51,426 bases of DNA from an uncultured Prevotellaceae bacterium. GTDB taxonomy: Bacteria > Bacteroidota > Bacteroidia > Bacteroidales > Bacteroidaceae. The number at the start of each line of letters is the position of its first letter. Position 1 is the stretch's first letter. Location of the stretch: contig CACXQL010000014.1 of the NCBI GenBank assembly GCA_902769805.1, forward strand, positions 1 through 51,426. Reading direction: 5' to 3'. A program made the position numbers and the translations under genes. This document shows, piece after piece, positions 35,165 through 44,169 of this stretch. The notes beneath the pieces were generated by a model. It was not told where the DNA came from. It was given only the letters and a program-made list of their open reading frames with translations, and searched no databases.

Positions 35165-35761
35165 TTATTGATCCGAATTGTTCTCCCACCATATTATGAG
35201 TTCCTCTATTGAGGGATAAGAATACACTATCTCCCATAGATTGTTGTCGGTCAGATTGCTGATATCATCATCAGAATACTTCTTGGTCTCATTAAACCAT
35301 ACTCCGTTGGCATCATAAGACTCTCCTTAATCATTTATAACATTTAAGGAAATATTCTTTTCGTATTTGGGATATAATCCCCAGAAATAAAGATGAGTGA
35401 TGACTTGTGGCTGATAGTCAAGATCATTCTTTAAATACACATTTAGAGTGTTTAATTTGATATTCAGTTCAATGAGCGTATATTTGCTGAAGTCAATATC
35501 AGGGAAAGGCTTTTCACCCTCATAGATATCCTCAAGTTCACTGATGCTGTTGACGGCAACAACTCCATTAGGGTTTTCCAGAATGAAAGCATTATTAGCC
35601 ACTTCTTCGTCAAAGAAGTTTTTTACTTCATTACTCATATTGGCGACAGGCGTAATAATATTATTATCGTTGCCTTCGTCATTGTTACTACAACTTGTTG
35701 TTCCTATTGCAAAAAGGAACAACGCACTGACTAATAAAAACATGTACTTTTTCATAATCAT
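35165..35761 (-). pseudogene. lipoprotein gene split by an in-frame TAA
   Basis: The 5' part (35327-35761) encodes 144 residues with a lipoprotein signal (MFLLVSALFLFAIGTTSCSN, Cys near residue 24) and a mixed alpha/beta body. It stops at TAA (35327-35329). Without leaving the frame, the sequence after the stop is open for another 53 codons (GESYDANGVWFNETKKYSDD at its start, ending WWENNSDQ) to a second TAA at 35165. The continuation looks like real protein, so the natural gene is probably 198 residues and carries a nonsense change. A sequencing error is the alternative. I do not recognise the family. Confidence 0.65.
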
Positions 35762-35800
35762 AAAAATTTAGTTATTAAACATTTTAATATTAATTATTTG

Positions 35801-35832
35801 CAAAAATATGATTATAGAAATATCTTACCAAA
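35801..35832 (-). promoter_or_regulatory. promoter (-33 TTTG, -7 TATTTTTG) for the split lipoprotein gene
   Basis: On the minus strand TTTG (complement of 35829-35832) and TATTTTTG (complement of 35801-35808) have a 20-base spacer. The promoter is intact although the gene is interrupted. Confidence 0.75.
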
Positions 35833-35936
35833 TATTATGATGTCTTTTTAATTGTCAGATTTCACTAAATACAACTTATTATCTCTGTATCTAATTGTAA
35901 CACAATAATTTAAAAAAAACAATTCGTCAAAATTCG

Positions 35937-37709
35937 TCAAGAACGTCTAAGGGTATGTGTCAGATTAATTTTAAGCGAATATGCATCTTTTTTCCCATAG
36001 AGTTTTTCGTTGGCACGAGCCTTGGCATTTGACACTGTTGATGCTACGGAGTCTGTCATATATGAGATTGTTTTCTCGGATATGTCAAGAATTAGGAGTA
36101 TACAAACCCTCTGCTCCAACTGAGACAAAGACTTACCTATGCCAAAAGACTTGAATGTGACAGGAATATCCTTACTGAACTGAGATATCAATAACTTCCA
36201 TTCTGCCTCGGTCGGTTTGGGCCTTTCTGCCTTCCCTACCGCTTTCTTTATAAACAGTTGCGCTATAGCACTATTAAGAAAACCGTCAAGATCATCTTTC
36301 TCTTGATTATTGACACGATTCTTGTATTTCTCATTCTCTGTTTGCAGGCGATCAATGGTTTTCGTTAGTTCTGCTTCCTGTTCTTCTTTAATGGCAATAA
36401 TACCTTCATAGTCTTTTTCTTTCAGTTTCCTTAATTCTTCTTGCACTGCACTTCTTTGTACCTTCGCGTTCTCAAGAGACTCTTCTAATTTGGCTATCTT
36501 ATCTTGCTTTTCTTTCTGATTCTTTCGATAAAACCAGATAATAAAAATAATTACTATAGAAAGGACAATTGTGACAAATATAATGAAGCCAAGTAAAATT
36601 AAGGTTTTCTGTGCCTTTTCTCTTTCATGTTCTGCTTCTTTCTGGCTTCGGGCGTAATTATAAAGAGCAGACATCTGATGGACGGCATCTATCTGCATTT
36701 TATTATGTAAAGAATCTTGTGCCGCTTCATAACGTTGTGAAAAAAGGACAACAGAATCTATATCGTTCTTTTTCCTGTATACGGAGAGCAAGCCCCTATA
36801 ACCATCAGAAAGATTTCCATAATGAAGGACCCTCCTAAAATACATTTCTGCTGAGTCTATTTCATTAATAGACAATTCATAGAAGCCCTTTGTTGCATAA
36901 TAATGTTCTCTGCCTTTAGCAATAATACCATTCTTATCAATTAATCCAGACTCATTCTCAAATATATCCATTATCTGCTTGGCTTTTGGCAATTGATTGC
37001 GTTCAATATAAATATAGATAGATGGTGCCAATGCTTCTGCTGCTCTTTGAGTACTCCCCAAATGCTTGAGAGATTGATGTGTTTCGTTAATAATATGAAG
37101 GACTGTATCTTTCTCTCCCAAAAGATAATATGGTCTAATTAATTGGCTTTTCGCAATAACAACATCAATCTCATTCCCCCATTTCTTTGTACATGCAATA
37201 TAGTGATGCAGAGCCCAAATCTCATCATGAGGAAGATTCTGCTGATGGAATAATTGGGACATCTGACCATATACGGGAGTTAAAGTTTTATAATTACAAT
37301 CTGAACTCAACGTATCAGCTTTCTCGATAGCGTCATAATAAGCCTGCAGTGCCATAGGTGCCTCACCCATATCACTATAAACCCTGCCCAATAGGTAATA
37401 GGCAAGCATCTGTTCATTGGCTGTGCCGTGACTCTTGTAGTAATCCACCACCTGTCTAATGACGGAGTCCGAAGTGAATACTACATCCGCCTTATTCTCC
37501 GCTTTCAGTTTGATCAGCTCATAATGCATCCTTTCCTTCTTACTCCAGTCTGCCTTCTCCTTTTCGTATTTCTTCAATATAGTAAGTGCAGAATCAGGAT
37601 GCCCGTCATCTATAAGTTCATTGACCCCAGATAACATTCGTTTTGTCTCATAGTCCACAGAGCACGAAACAAACAACCCGATTATTATCAGTAATAATAT
37701 CTTTTTCAT
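35937..37709 (-). CDS. membrane-anchored TPR regulator with C-terminal HTH
   Basis: A 590-residue protein. The N terminus is a lipoprotein-like or signal sequence (LLLIIIGLFVSCS). Residues 25-355 are tetratricopeptide-type helical repeats (ADTLSS, AEMYFRRVLHYGNLSDGYRG). A transmembrane helix lies at about 378-402 (LLGFIIFVTIVLSIVIIFII), followed by a coiled coil (405-490) and a C-terminal HTH (SQLEQRVCILLILDISEKTI, then SYMTDSVASTVSNAKARANE). This is the layout of Bacteroidetes one-component regulators with an outer TPR sensor and an inner LuxR-like reader. A 10-bp direct repeat AATTCGTCAA (35921-35940) spans its stop codon. Targets are unknown. Confidence 0.8.
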   Translation of the reverse strand: MKKILLLIIIGLFVSCSVDYETKRMLSGVNELIDDGHPDSALTILKKYEKEKADWSKKERMHYELIKLKAENKADVVFTSDSVIRQVVDYYKSHGTANEQMLAYYLLGRVYSDMGEAPMALQAYYDAIEKADTLSSDCNYKTLTPVYGQMSQLFHQQNLPHDEIWALHHYIACTKKWGNEIDVVIAKSQLIRPYYLLGEKDTVLHIINETHQSLKHLGSTQRAAEALAPSIYIYIERNQLPKAKQIMDIFENESGLIDKNGIIAKGREHYYATKGFYELSINEIDSAEMYFRRVLHYGNLSDGYRGLLSVYRKKNDIDSVVLFSQRYEAAQDSLHNKMQIDAVHQMSALYNYARSQKEAEHEREKAQKTLILLGFIIFVTIVLSIVIIFIIWFYRKNQKEKQDKIAKLEESLENAKVQRSAVQEELRKLKEKDYEGIIAIKEEQEAELTKTIDRLQTENEKYKNRVNNQEKDDLDGFLNSAIAQLFIKKAVGKAERPKPTEAEWKLLISQFSKDIPVTFKSFGIGKSLSQLEQRVCILLILDISEKTISYMTDSVASTVSNAKARANEKLYGKKDAYSLKINLTHTLRRS

Positions 37710-37732
37710 GAATTAGGTGGGCTTTCTGTTTG

Positions 37733-37740
37733 CAAAAATA
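37733..37740 (-). promoter_or_regulatory. probable promoter -7 element for the TPR regulator
   Basis: CAAAAATA on the plus strand is TATTTTTG on the minus strand, 24 bases before the regulator start and just after the prfC stop. Confidence 0.55.
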
Positions 37741-37748
37741 ATAAATAC

Positions 37749-39335
37749 TCAAAACTCTGAGGTAAAGTGGAACTTGATATGTTTGAAGTCCTCTTGCGCC
37801 ATAGAGAGCACATAGCCACTGTCGGCAAGGAAGACATCGCGTCCCTCCTTGTCCTTTGCCATATACTGGTACTTGCGCTTCTTGAAGTTCTCGAGTTCCT
37901 TATCATCATCGCTCTCTATCCAACATGCCTTGTAGAGATGGACGGGTTCCCAACGGCACTTGGCATTGTATTCATTCTCCAAGCGGTACTGGATAACTTC
38001 AAACTGCAACTGCCCTACGGTACCGATAATCTTACGGCCGTTGAACTGATTGACAAACAACTGGGCAACACCCTCGTCCATCAATTGGTCGATGCCTTTC
38101 TGCAACTGCTTCGCCTTCATCGGGTCGTCATTCTCGATATACTTAAAGAGTTCTGGCGAGAAGGAAGGCAAACCACGGAAATGCAACTGCTCTCCCTCCG
38201 TCAACGTATCACCAATCTTAAAGATACCATTGTCTGGCAGACCAACGATGTCACCCGGCCACGCCTCATCGATAGTAGACTTACGCTGCGCCATAAACTG
38301 TGTGGGTGACGAGAAACGTAATGTCTTGCCTTGACGCACATGCAGATAGGGCTGGTTGCGCTGGAACTTACCGCTGCACACCTTACAGAAGGCGATACAC
38401 GAGCGGTGGTTGGGGTCGATATTCGCTGTGATCTTGAAGATGAAACCAGTAAACTTCGGCTCGTCGGGCTTCACCATACGCTCCTCTGCCTTTGTATCAC
38501 GAGGACTCGGAGCTATCTCCACAAAACAGTTCAACAGTTCCTGCACACCGAAATTGTTCAGTGCAGAACCGAAGAACACGGGAGCGACTTCCGCAGAACG
38601 ATAGGTCTCCACCTCAAAAGCAGGATAGACACCATCTACCAGTTCAAGGTCTTCACGAAGTTTATTGGCATCCTGCTCACCGACACGCTCGTCAAGGTCG
38701 GCACTGTTGATATCAATCTCAACTTTCTCCGTCACACGCTGCTTATCGGGGGTAAACAAATCGAGTTTCTGCTCGTAGATATTATAGACGCCCTTAAACT
38801 TTGCTCCCTGGTTGATAGGCCATGATAAAGGACGCACCTTGATTCCCAGTTCCTGCTCCAACTCGTCCAACAAGTCAAAGGGGTCACGTCCTTCACGGTC
38901 CATCTTATTGATGAAGATAATAACTGGCGTATTACGCATACGGCAGACGTTCATCAGTTTCCGCGTCTGAGTCTCCACGCCCTTGGCACCATCCACCACA
39001 ATAATCGCAGAGTCGACGGCAGTCAGTGTGCGATAGGTATCCTCGGCAAAATCCTGGTGACCCGGGGTGTCGAGGATATTCACCTTATATTCTATATCAG
39101 AGCCTTCTGGTGTATAGTCAAACTCCATCACAGAAGTAGACACGGAGATACCACGCTGTTTCTCAATGTCCATCCAGTCAGAGGTTGCCGTTTTCTTGAT
39201 TTTATTATTCTTGACGGCACCAGCCACCTGTATCTGTCCACCGAACAGCAGGAACTTCTCCGTCAGTGTTGTCTTACCAGCATCGGGGTGACTGATAATC
39301 GCAAAGGTTCTTCTTCTCTCTATCTCCTGATTCAT
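37749..39335 (-). CDS. prfC: peptide chain release factor 3
   Basis: A 528-residue GTPase that recycles RF1/RF2 from the ribosome after termination. G motifs are complete: [19 protein letters not shown], then [27 protein letters not shown], and [10 protein letters not shown]. Length matches RF3. The start overlaps the rfbD stop by four bases (ATGA type), indicating translational coupling with the upstream gene. Confidence 0.97.
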   Translation of the reverse strand: MNQEIERRRTFAIISHPDAGKTTLTEKFLLFGGQIQVAGAVKNNKIKKTATSDWMDIEKQRGISVSTSVMEFDYTPEGSDIEYKVNILDTPGHQDFAEDTYRTLTAVDSAIIVVDGAKGVETQTRKLMNVCRMRNTPVIIFINKMDREGRDPFDLLDELEQELGIKVRPLSWPINQGAKFKGVYNIYEQKLDLFTPDKQRVTEKVEIDINSADLDERVGEQDANKLREDLELVDGVYPAFEVETYRSAEVAPVFFGSALNNFGVQELLNCFVEIAPSPRDTKAEERMVKPDEPKFTGFIFKITANIDPNHRSCIAFCKVCSGKFQRNQPYLHVRQGKTLRFSSPTQFMAQRKSTIDEAWPGDIVGLPDNGIFKIGDTLTEGEQLHFRGLPSFSPELFKYIENDDPMKAKQLQKGIDQLMDEGVAQLFVNQFNGRKIIGTVGQLQFEVIQYRLENEYNAKCRWEPVHLYKACWIESDDDKELENFKKRKYQYMAKDKEGRDVFLADSGYVLSMAQEDFKHIKFHFTSEF

Positions 39336-40192
39336 CTCAATTCTTCAATCTTTTCCAGACAGTCTTTCAAACTCTCTTCCCAATAGGGAATCTCAATACC
39401 ATACGTTTCCTTTATCTTTGTCTTGTCCAACACCGAATAGTGCGGACGGTTGGCGGGTGTCGGATACTCCGCCGTATGCAACGGACGCACATGACAGGTC
39501 GTAATGCCTGCGATACGATGGATTGCCTTGGTGAAGTCGTACCATGAGATAACACCCTCATTGGTGAAATGATAGACACCAGGAACAATACCCTTATTGA
39601 TAATGGTCATAATGGCAACAGCAAGGTCACGGGCATAGGTCGGTGTACCTATCTGGTCAAAGATGACACCTAACTCTGGCTTTTCCTTGCCCAAACGAAT
39701 CATCGTCTTCACAAAGTTGTTACCGAAAGTACTATACAGCCATGCCGTACGAATAATCACAGATTTCTTGCAGAACTTAGACACACCCAGTTCACCTGCC
39801 AGTTTCGTGGAACCATAGACACTGTTAGGACTGGGAGTATCTGTCTCGATATAGGGTGTATGCTTTGTACCATCAAACACATAGTCCGTGGAAATCTGTA
39901 TCATCCATCCGCCCCGTTTCTCTACAGCAGCAGCCAGATAGGCTGGAGCAACCATATTAAGTGTGGTACACAACTCCTTATTGTCCTCTGCCTTGTCGAC
40001 TGCGGTATAAGCGGCACAATTGACGATACCATCAATCTTATTCTCCGCCACAAACTGTTCTACGGCAAGCTGGTTGCTGATATCCAGCTCCTGAACATCC
40101 GTATTATACCACACATGCTGGGGATAATCCTTCTCCAACAACTGTATCTCATTGCCTAACTGTCCGTTACAGCCTGTTATCAGTATATTCAT
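39332..40192 (-). CDS. rfbD: dTDP-4-dehydrorhamnose reductase
   Basis: A 286-residue short-chain-dehydrogenase-type enzyme for the last step of dTDP-L-rhamnose synthesis. [20 protein letters not shown] is the NAD(P)-binding start; [16 protein letters not shown] and YGSTKLAGE contain the catalytic Tyr-x3-Lys. It overlaps prfC by four bases and starts three bases after the DUF4924 stop. rfbB and rfbC are not in the window. Confidence 0.96.
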   Translation of the reverse strand: MNILITGCNGQLGNEIQLLEKDYPQHVWYNTDVQELDISNQLAVEQFVAENKIDGIVNCAAYTAVDKAEDNKELCTTLNMVAPAYLAAAVEKRGGWMIQISTDYVFDGTKHTPYIETDTPSPNSVYGSTKLAGELGVSKFCKKSVIIRTAWLYSTFGNNFVKTMIRLGKEKPELGVIFDQIGTPTYARDLAVAIMTIINKGIVPGVYHFTNEGVISWYDFTKAIHRIAGITTCHVRPLHTAEYPTPANRPHYSVLDKTKIKETYGIEIPYWEESLKDCLEKIEELR

Positions 40193-40195
40193 AGT

Positions 40196-40741
40196 CTACT
40201 CAAACTTAAGTGGTTCTTGTTTGTCTTTCAGATAATAGTCATTCAACATTCCAACAAAGGTACTAATCTCCTTCACGGCATGCTGGGTGTCTGGAGAGAT
40301 GTCCTTCTTCTGCAGACGGAGCATCATCACCCCATAGAGGGAGTTAAAACACGTCTCTATCTCGTTCTCCTCCTTATTGGCACCATGATTGCGCAACTCC
40401 ACGATATAGGGTAACACCTTATAATACTCGGCATTATAGAAAGGGAACTTCGGACTGCTCAACAACTGGGCATGCAACTCCTGTAGCTGCTGCATCACCA
40501 CCTTATTGATTTGCAAATGACCTTTCTCACGGCATCCCTCTCCATTCATCATACGGATGAGGTTTCCAAACCAGTCAGCCTCGTCCTCTTTCTGCTCTTC
40601 TGTATAGTCGAAACGGTCTATATACTCACGGCGTATCCGACTCAAGGAACAATCAAAGGCACGGATGGTGTCTTCCACTTGCCACATATACAACAGATAC
40701 TCGGCAATATTCGTCTTTCGTAACTCCTGTGCTATATACAT
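40196..40741 (-). CDS. DUF4924-family protein
   Basis: A 181-residue helical protein that matches what I know of the Bacteroidetes DUF4924 family (start MYIAQELRKTNIAEYLLYMW, then EYIDRFDYTEEQKEDEADWF). No catalytic motif is visible and no function is known to me. It is tightly packed before rfbD (3 bases) and 20 bases after the LysE-type gene. Confidence 0.8.
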   Translation of the reverse strand: MYIAQELRKTNIAEYLLYMWQVEDTIRAFDCSLSRIRREYIDRFDYTEEQKEDEADWFGNLIRMMNGEGCREKGHLQINKVVMQQLQELHAQLLSSPKFPFYNAEYYKVLPYIVELRNHGANKEENEIETCFNSLYGVMMLRLQKKDISPDTQHAVKEISTFVGMLNDYYLKDKQEPLKFE

Positions 40742-40761
40742 AAATAATAAGGTGTTATCCG

Positions 40762-41427
40762 TTAAAAGACCCTGAAGAGATTCGTGACCGTTCCCAACAA
40801 AAAGATGACGGAGAATACCATTACAACGGCACCGATAATCTGATTGATGATACGGATACCTGTGTCATCAAAGATAGCACGCACTTTATCCACCAACCAT
40901 GTCAGTCCGTACCACCACGATAAAGCACCTCCAACAATACTGGCAAAACCTATCAGCATCTCAAACGGACGGTCAGGGATGACGAAGGCAAACTGTGCAA
41001 AGAGACCCATAAACAGGAAGATAATCAATGGATTGGAAAAGGTCACAAGAAATGCCGTCCATGTATTATACCATAATGTTCCCTTCTGCTGTCCAGACCT
41101 ATGCATATTCTTTGTCGGATCACTATGCCATGTGTAGAGACCGAAAAACAACAGCATCACACTTCCGATAATCTGCAGATAGAACTTATTCTGCTCGTTA
41201 TTGATAAAGTCCATGACAAATGCCATACCAAATCCCGTAATACCTGCATAGATAATATCACTCACCGCTGCCCCAATACCAGTGACAAGACCATACCAGC
41301 GTCCTTTGTTCAGCGTTCGCTGTACACAAAGCACTCCTACTGGTCCCATCGGTGCCGAGGCAATCATACCAATCAGCATGCCCTTCAACACCAGATCTAC
41401 TATATTTATATGTATTGGAAACGGCAT
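40762..41427 (-). CDS. LysE-family amino acid exporter
   Basis: A 221-residue inner-membrane protein with about six helices. The family start GMLIGMIASAPMGPVGVLCV followed by QRTLNKGRWYGLVTGIGAAV is clear, as is TFSNPLIIFLFMGLF. It should export small amino acids or related metabolites. The start at 41427 lies only 9 bases after the -7 box, so the mRNA has almost no leader; the longer frame to 41535 crosses the promoter and is rejected. It is the first gene of the DUF4924-rfbD-prfC operon. Confidence 0.9.
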   Translation of the reverse strand: MPFPIHINIVDLVLKGMLIGMIASAPMGPVGVLCVQRTLNKGRWYGLVTGIGAAVSDIIYAGITGFGMAFVMDFINNEQNKFYLQIIGSVMLLFFGLYTWHSDPTKNMHRSGQQKGTLWYNTWTAFLVTFSNPLIIFLFMGLFAQFAFVIPDRPFEMLIGFASIVGGALSWWYGLTWLVDKVRAIFDDTGIRIINQIIGAVVMVFSVIFLLGTVTNLFRVF

Positions 41428-41435
41428 TACGGTTG

Positions 41436-41443
41436 CAAAGGTA
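41436..41443 (-). promoter_or_regulatory. promoter -7 element for the lysE-like operon
   Basis: CAAAGGTA on the plus strand is TACCTTTG on the minus strand. With a transcript start about 7 bases downstream the ATG at 41427 would be nearly leaderless. Confidence 0.65.
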
Positions 41444-41482
41444 CGATTTTTATGTGAATTATTCAGTTTTTCATCATAAAAC

Positions 41483-41513
41483 TTTGCCATATCACTCTTT
41501 TTTCTTATCTTTG
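41483..41513 (+). promoter_or_regulatory. promoter (-33 TTTG, -7 TATCTTTG) for the ROK kinase
   Basis: TTTG at 41483-41486 and TATCTTTG at 41506-41513 have a 19-base spacer. The ATG is at 41552. Confidence 0.8.
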
Positions 41514-41551
41514 TGGCTGTCAAAAGTCTAATCAATAATTATTATACTACA

Positions 41552-42538
41552 ATGATGAATGATCAAGCAAACATCAAGCCGTATGTCATCGGTTTAGATT
41601 TAGGAGGCACCAACTCTGTCTTTGGCATTGTGGATGCCCGTGGTGACATTAAAGCAACAACAGCCATCAAGACCGGTGGTTACGAGAAAGTAGAAGACTA
41701 TGTCAAGGCTTCGATTGAAGCGCTACAACCCATCATTGAACAGGTGGGTGGTATCGATAAGATCAAGGCTATGGGTATCGGAGCTCCTAATGGTAACTAT
41801 TACAATGGAACGATTGAGTTTGCACCGAACCTCCCCTGGGCGCATGACTGCATCGTACCCCTTGCCAAGATGTTCAGTGAAGGACTGAATGACATTCCTG
41901 TAGCTTTAACAAACGATGCTAACGCTGCCGCCTTAGGTGAGATGGTTTATGGTGTGGCTCGCGGTATGAAGAACTTCATTGTCATCACCCTGGGTACTGG
42001 TGTCGGTTCCGGCATTGTTGTCAACGGACAACTTCTTTACGGTCATGATGGTTTTGCTGGAGAACTTGGGCATGTCACGATGGTTCGCGGAGCCGAGGGA
42101 CGTTCCTGTGGCTGCGGACGCACTGGTTGTCTGGAAGCTTATTGCTCTGCTACCGGCGTGGCACGTACGGCACGTGAGTTGCTTGCCAAGACGGACCGTC
42201 CGTCAATCCTTCGTGAGATGAATCCGGAAGACATCACCTCTTTGGATGTCAGCATTGCCGCCGGCAAAGGCGATGAGCTTGCCAAAGAGATCTATGAGTT
42301 CACTGGTCATATGCTTGGAGAGGCATGTGCCGACTTCACTGCCTTCTCTTCTCCAGAGGCTTTCATCTTCTTCGGTGGTATGGTAAAAGCTGGAGACCTG
42401 ATTATGGATCCTATCAAGAGAAGCTATAATGAACACGTCATGCCTATCTTCAAAGGTAAGGCTCAGTTCCTGGTAAGTGGACTCGACGGAGCTTCCGCTG
42501 CTGTCCTCGGAGCCTCTGCTATCGGATGGGAGGTTTGA
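41552..42538 (+). CDS. ROK-family sugar kinase, probably glucokinase
   Basis: A 328-residue cytoplasmic kinase. The phosphate-binding start is VIGLDLGGTNSVFGIV, the catalytic Asp is in LTNDANAAALGE, and the zinc motif GHVTMVRG followed by CGCGRTGCLEAYCS is complete. Such enzymes usually phosphorylate glucose or N-acetylated hexoses; the adjacent genes do not decide. Frame extension to 41513 starts inside the promoter, so the ATG pair at 41552/41555 is used. A hairpin (GAGGTTGGT/ACCAACCTC, 42566-42593) without a T run follows the gene. Confidence 0.93.
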   Translation: MMNDQANIKPYVIGLDLGGTNSVFGIVDARGDIKATTAIKTGGYEKVEDYVKASIEALQPIIEQVGGIDKIKAMGIGAPNGNYYNGTIEFAPNLPWAHDCIVPLAKMFSEGLNDIPVALTNDANAAALGEMVYGVARGMKNFIVITLGTGVGSGIVVNGQLLYGHDGFAGELGHVTMVRGAEGRSCGCGRTGCLEAYCSATGVARTARELLAKTDRPSILREMNPEDITSLDVSIAAGKGDELAKEIYEFTGHMLGEACADFTAFSSPEAFIFFGGMVKAGDLIMDPIKRSYNEHVMPIFKGKAQFLVSGLDGASAAVLGASAIGWEV

Positions 42539-42755
42539 TTCATAAAGGACTTACCGTTAAGAAAAGAGGTTGGTGCAGGACGCTACCAACCTCACTTCAT
42601 TTATGATAAGACCGTCTGACAACTGTCGGCACCAGCTTATCGGGGGCAAATATAGTATTTAATCACTAATATTGCAAATTTTTATTCATCTTTTTTTCTT
42701 TCTATTGTCAATTTGTCTTCATTTTTTGCAATCAACAAAAAAAATAAGAGAAAAG

Positions 42756-42787
42756 TTTGCGGATTAATAAAAAAGTATCTATATTTG
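42756..42787 (+). promoter_or_regulatory. trp operon promoter (-33 TTTG, -7 TATATTTG)
   Basis: TTTG at 42756-42759 and TATATTTG at 42780-42787 have a 20-base spacer, a full consensus promoter. Transcription should start near 42794, giving a leader of about 165 bases before trpB. The stretch 42594-42755 is A/T-rich; I see only a GATAAG/CTTATC pair at 42605-42641. Confidence 0.85.
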
Positions 42788-42815
42788 CAGCCGAAACAGA
42801 AAACAACATAGAAAT

Positions 42816-42866
42816 ATGACAAGATTAATGAATGCATGGTGGTGGCGTAACTCGAGATTAGATTAG
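42816..42866 (+). CDS. trpL: trp leader peptide
   Basis: A 17-codon frame encodes MTRLMNAWWWRNSRLD and stops at TAG (42864-42866). The three consecutive Trp codons occupy 42837-42845. It begins about 22 bases after the inferred transcript start and is followed by the attenuator hairpin. The peptide itself is not expected to act; stalling on the Trp codons senses charged tRNA-Trp. Confidence 0.88.
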   Translation: MTRLMNAWWWRNSRLD

Positions 42867-42928
42867 TCGCGAGGTACGAAGCCGTGTGTATTCATAAAGA
42901 TATCAAGAGGCCGCGACGAGCCTTTTTT
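42866..42928 (+). promoter_or_regulatory. trp attenuator: competing antiterminator and terminator
   Basis: Terminator: AAGAGGC (42905-42911), loop CGCGACGA, GCCTTTTT (42920-42927) and a T run to 42928. Antiterminator: GTCGCG (42866-42871) plus GCC (42881-42883) can pair with GGCCGCGAC (42909-42917), which removes the terminator's 5' arm. A CTCG/CGAG pair (42851-42854 with 42870-42873) could be the early pause hairpin. A ribosome stalled at Trp codons leaves 42866-42871 free, while one at the stop codon covers it, which gives the right regulatory sign. Confidence 0.8.
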
Positions 42929-42960
42929 AGGTCATGAATTAAAACTTAACAATAAATTAT

Positions 42961-44169
42961 ATGAAAAAATCATTTTTAGTTGACGAAAAAGGATTCTACG
43001 GAGAGTTTGGAGGCGCATACGTTCCAGAGATTCTTTATTCAACAGTAAAGAATTTACAGGAAGAATATCTGCCTATCCTTGAATCAGAAGAATTCAAGAA
43101 AGAGTACATGGAACTACTGCGTGATTATGTTGGTCGTCCTTCTCCACTCTATTATGCCAAGCGGATGAGTGAAAAATATGGTTGTCATCTCTATCTAAAA
43201 CGAGAGGATCTGAACCATACTGGTGCCCATAAGATCAATAACACTATCGGACAGATCCTGCTTGCCAAGAAGATGGGTAAGAAACGTATCATTGCAGAGA
43301 CAGGTGCTGGTCAGCATGGTGTGGCAACGGCAACGGTATGTGCCTTGATGGATATGCCATGTGTCGTCTATCAAGGGGCATTGGACGTTGAGCGTCAGCA
43401 CGTCAACGTGGAACGTATGAAGATGCTGGGTGCAGAAGTTCGCCCTGTTAAGACTGGTAACTGGACTTTGAAAGATGCCACAAACGAGGCCATCCGAGAC
43501 TGGTGTTGTCATCCTTCCGATACCTTTTATATTATTGGCAGTACCGTGGGGCCTCATCCCTACCCTGACATGGTAGCACGCTTGCAAAGTATCATCTCTG
43601 CAGAAATCAAGGAACAGTTACAAGAAAAGATTGGTCGTAACTATCCTGATATTCTGATGGCATGTGTCGGCGGTGGCAGTAATGCAGCTGGCACCATCTA
43701 TCACTATATCGATGATGAGCGTGTAAAGATTATCCTTGCCGAAGCTGGTGGACAAGGGGCCGACACGGGGCATACGGCAGCAACCATTCATGCCGGTCGA
43801 CTGGGCATCCTGCATGGTGCAAAGACCTTGGTCATGCAGACTCCAGACGGACAGATTATTGAAGCGGAGTCTATCTCTGCTGGACTTGATTATCCAGGCA
43901 TTGGACCGATGCATGCCAATCTTGCTTCACAACATCGTGCAACCGTTTATTCCATCAATGATGATGAGGCAGTGAAAGCCGCCTATGAACTCACACGAAT
44001 GGAAGGTATCATCCCTGCCTTGGAGAGTGCCCATGCGATTGCTGCATTAAGCAAGATTTCGTTTAAGAAAGACGATGTCGTTGTTCTAACGGTGAGTGGT
44101 CGTGGTGACAAAGATGTGGAAACTTATCTCAACAACAAACAAATGGCTGGAGAATATGGAGACTTTTAA
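42961..44169 (+). CDS. trpB: tryptophan synthase beta subunit
   Basis: A 402-residue PLP enzyme joining indole and serine to tryptophan. The PLP lysine is in HTGAHKINN, the phosphate loop is VGGGSNAAG, and AETGAGQHGVATAT is present. This is the classical TrpB1 type that pairs with TrpA. It is the first structural gene, as usual for Bacteroidetes, 33 bases after the attenuator T run. Its end overlaps the trpE start by 14 bases. Confidence 0.98.
   Translation: MKKSFLVDEKGFYGEFGGAYVPEILYSTVKNLQEEYLPILESEEFKKEYMELLRDYVGRPSPLYYAKRMSEKYGCHLYLKREDLNHTGAHKINNTIGQILLAKKMGKKRIIAETGAGQHGVATATVCALMDMPCVVYQGALDVERQHVNVERMKMLGAEVRPVKTGNWTLKDATNEAIRDWCCHPSDTFYIIGSTVGPHPYPDMVARLQSIISAEIKEQLQEKIGRNYPDILMACVGGGSNAAGTIYHYIDDERVKIILAEAGGQGADTGHTAATIHAGRLGILHGAKTLVMQTPDGQIIEAESISAGLDYPGIGPMHANLASQHRATVYSINDDEAVKAAYELTRMEGIIPALESAHAIAALSKISFKKDDVVVLTVSGRGDKDVETYLNNKQMAGEYGDF

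Noticed and set aside
44096-44155. Longer trpE start at 44096
   Set aside because: It would add 20 residues encoded inside trpB, without ribosome-binding site; the ATG at 44156 matches the family.
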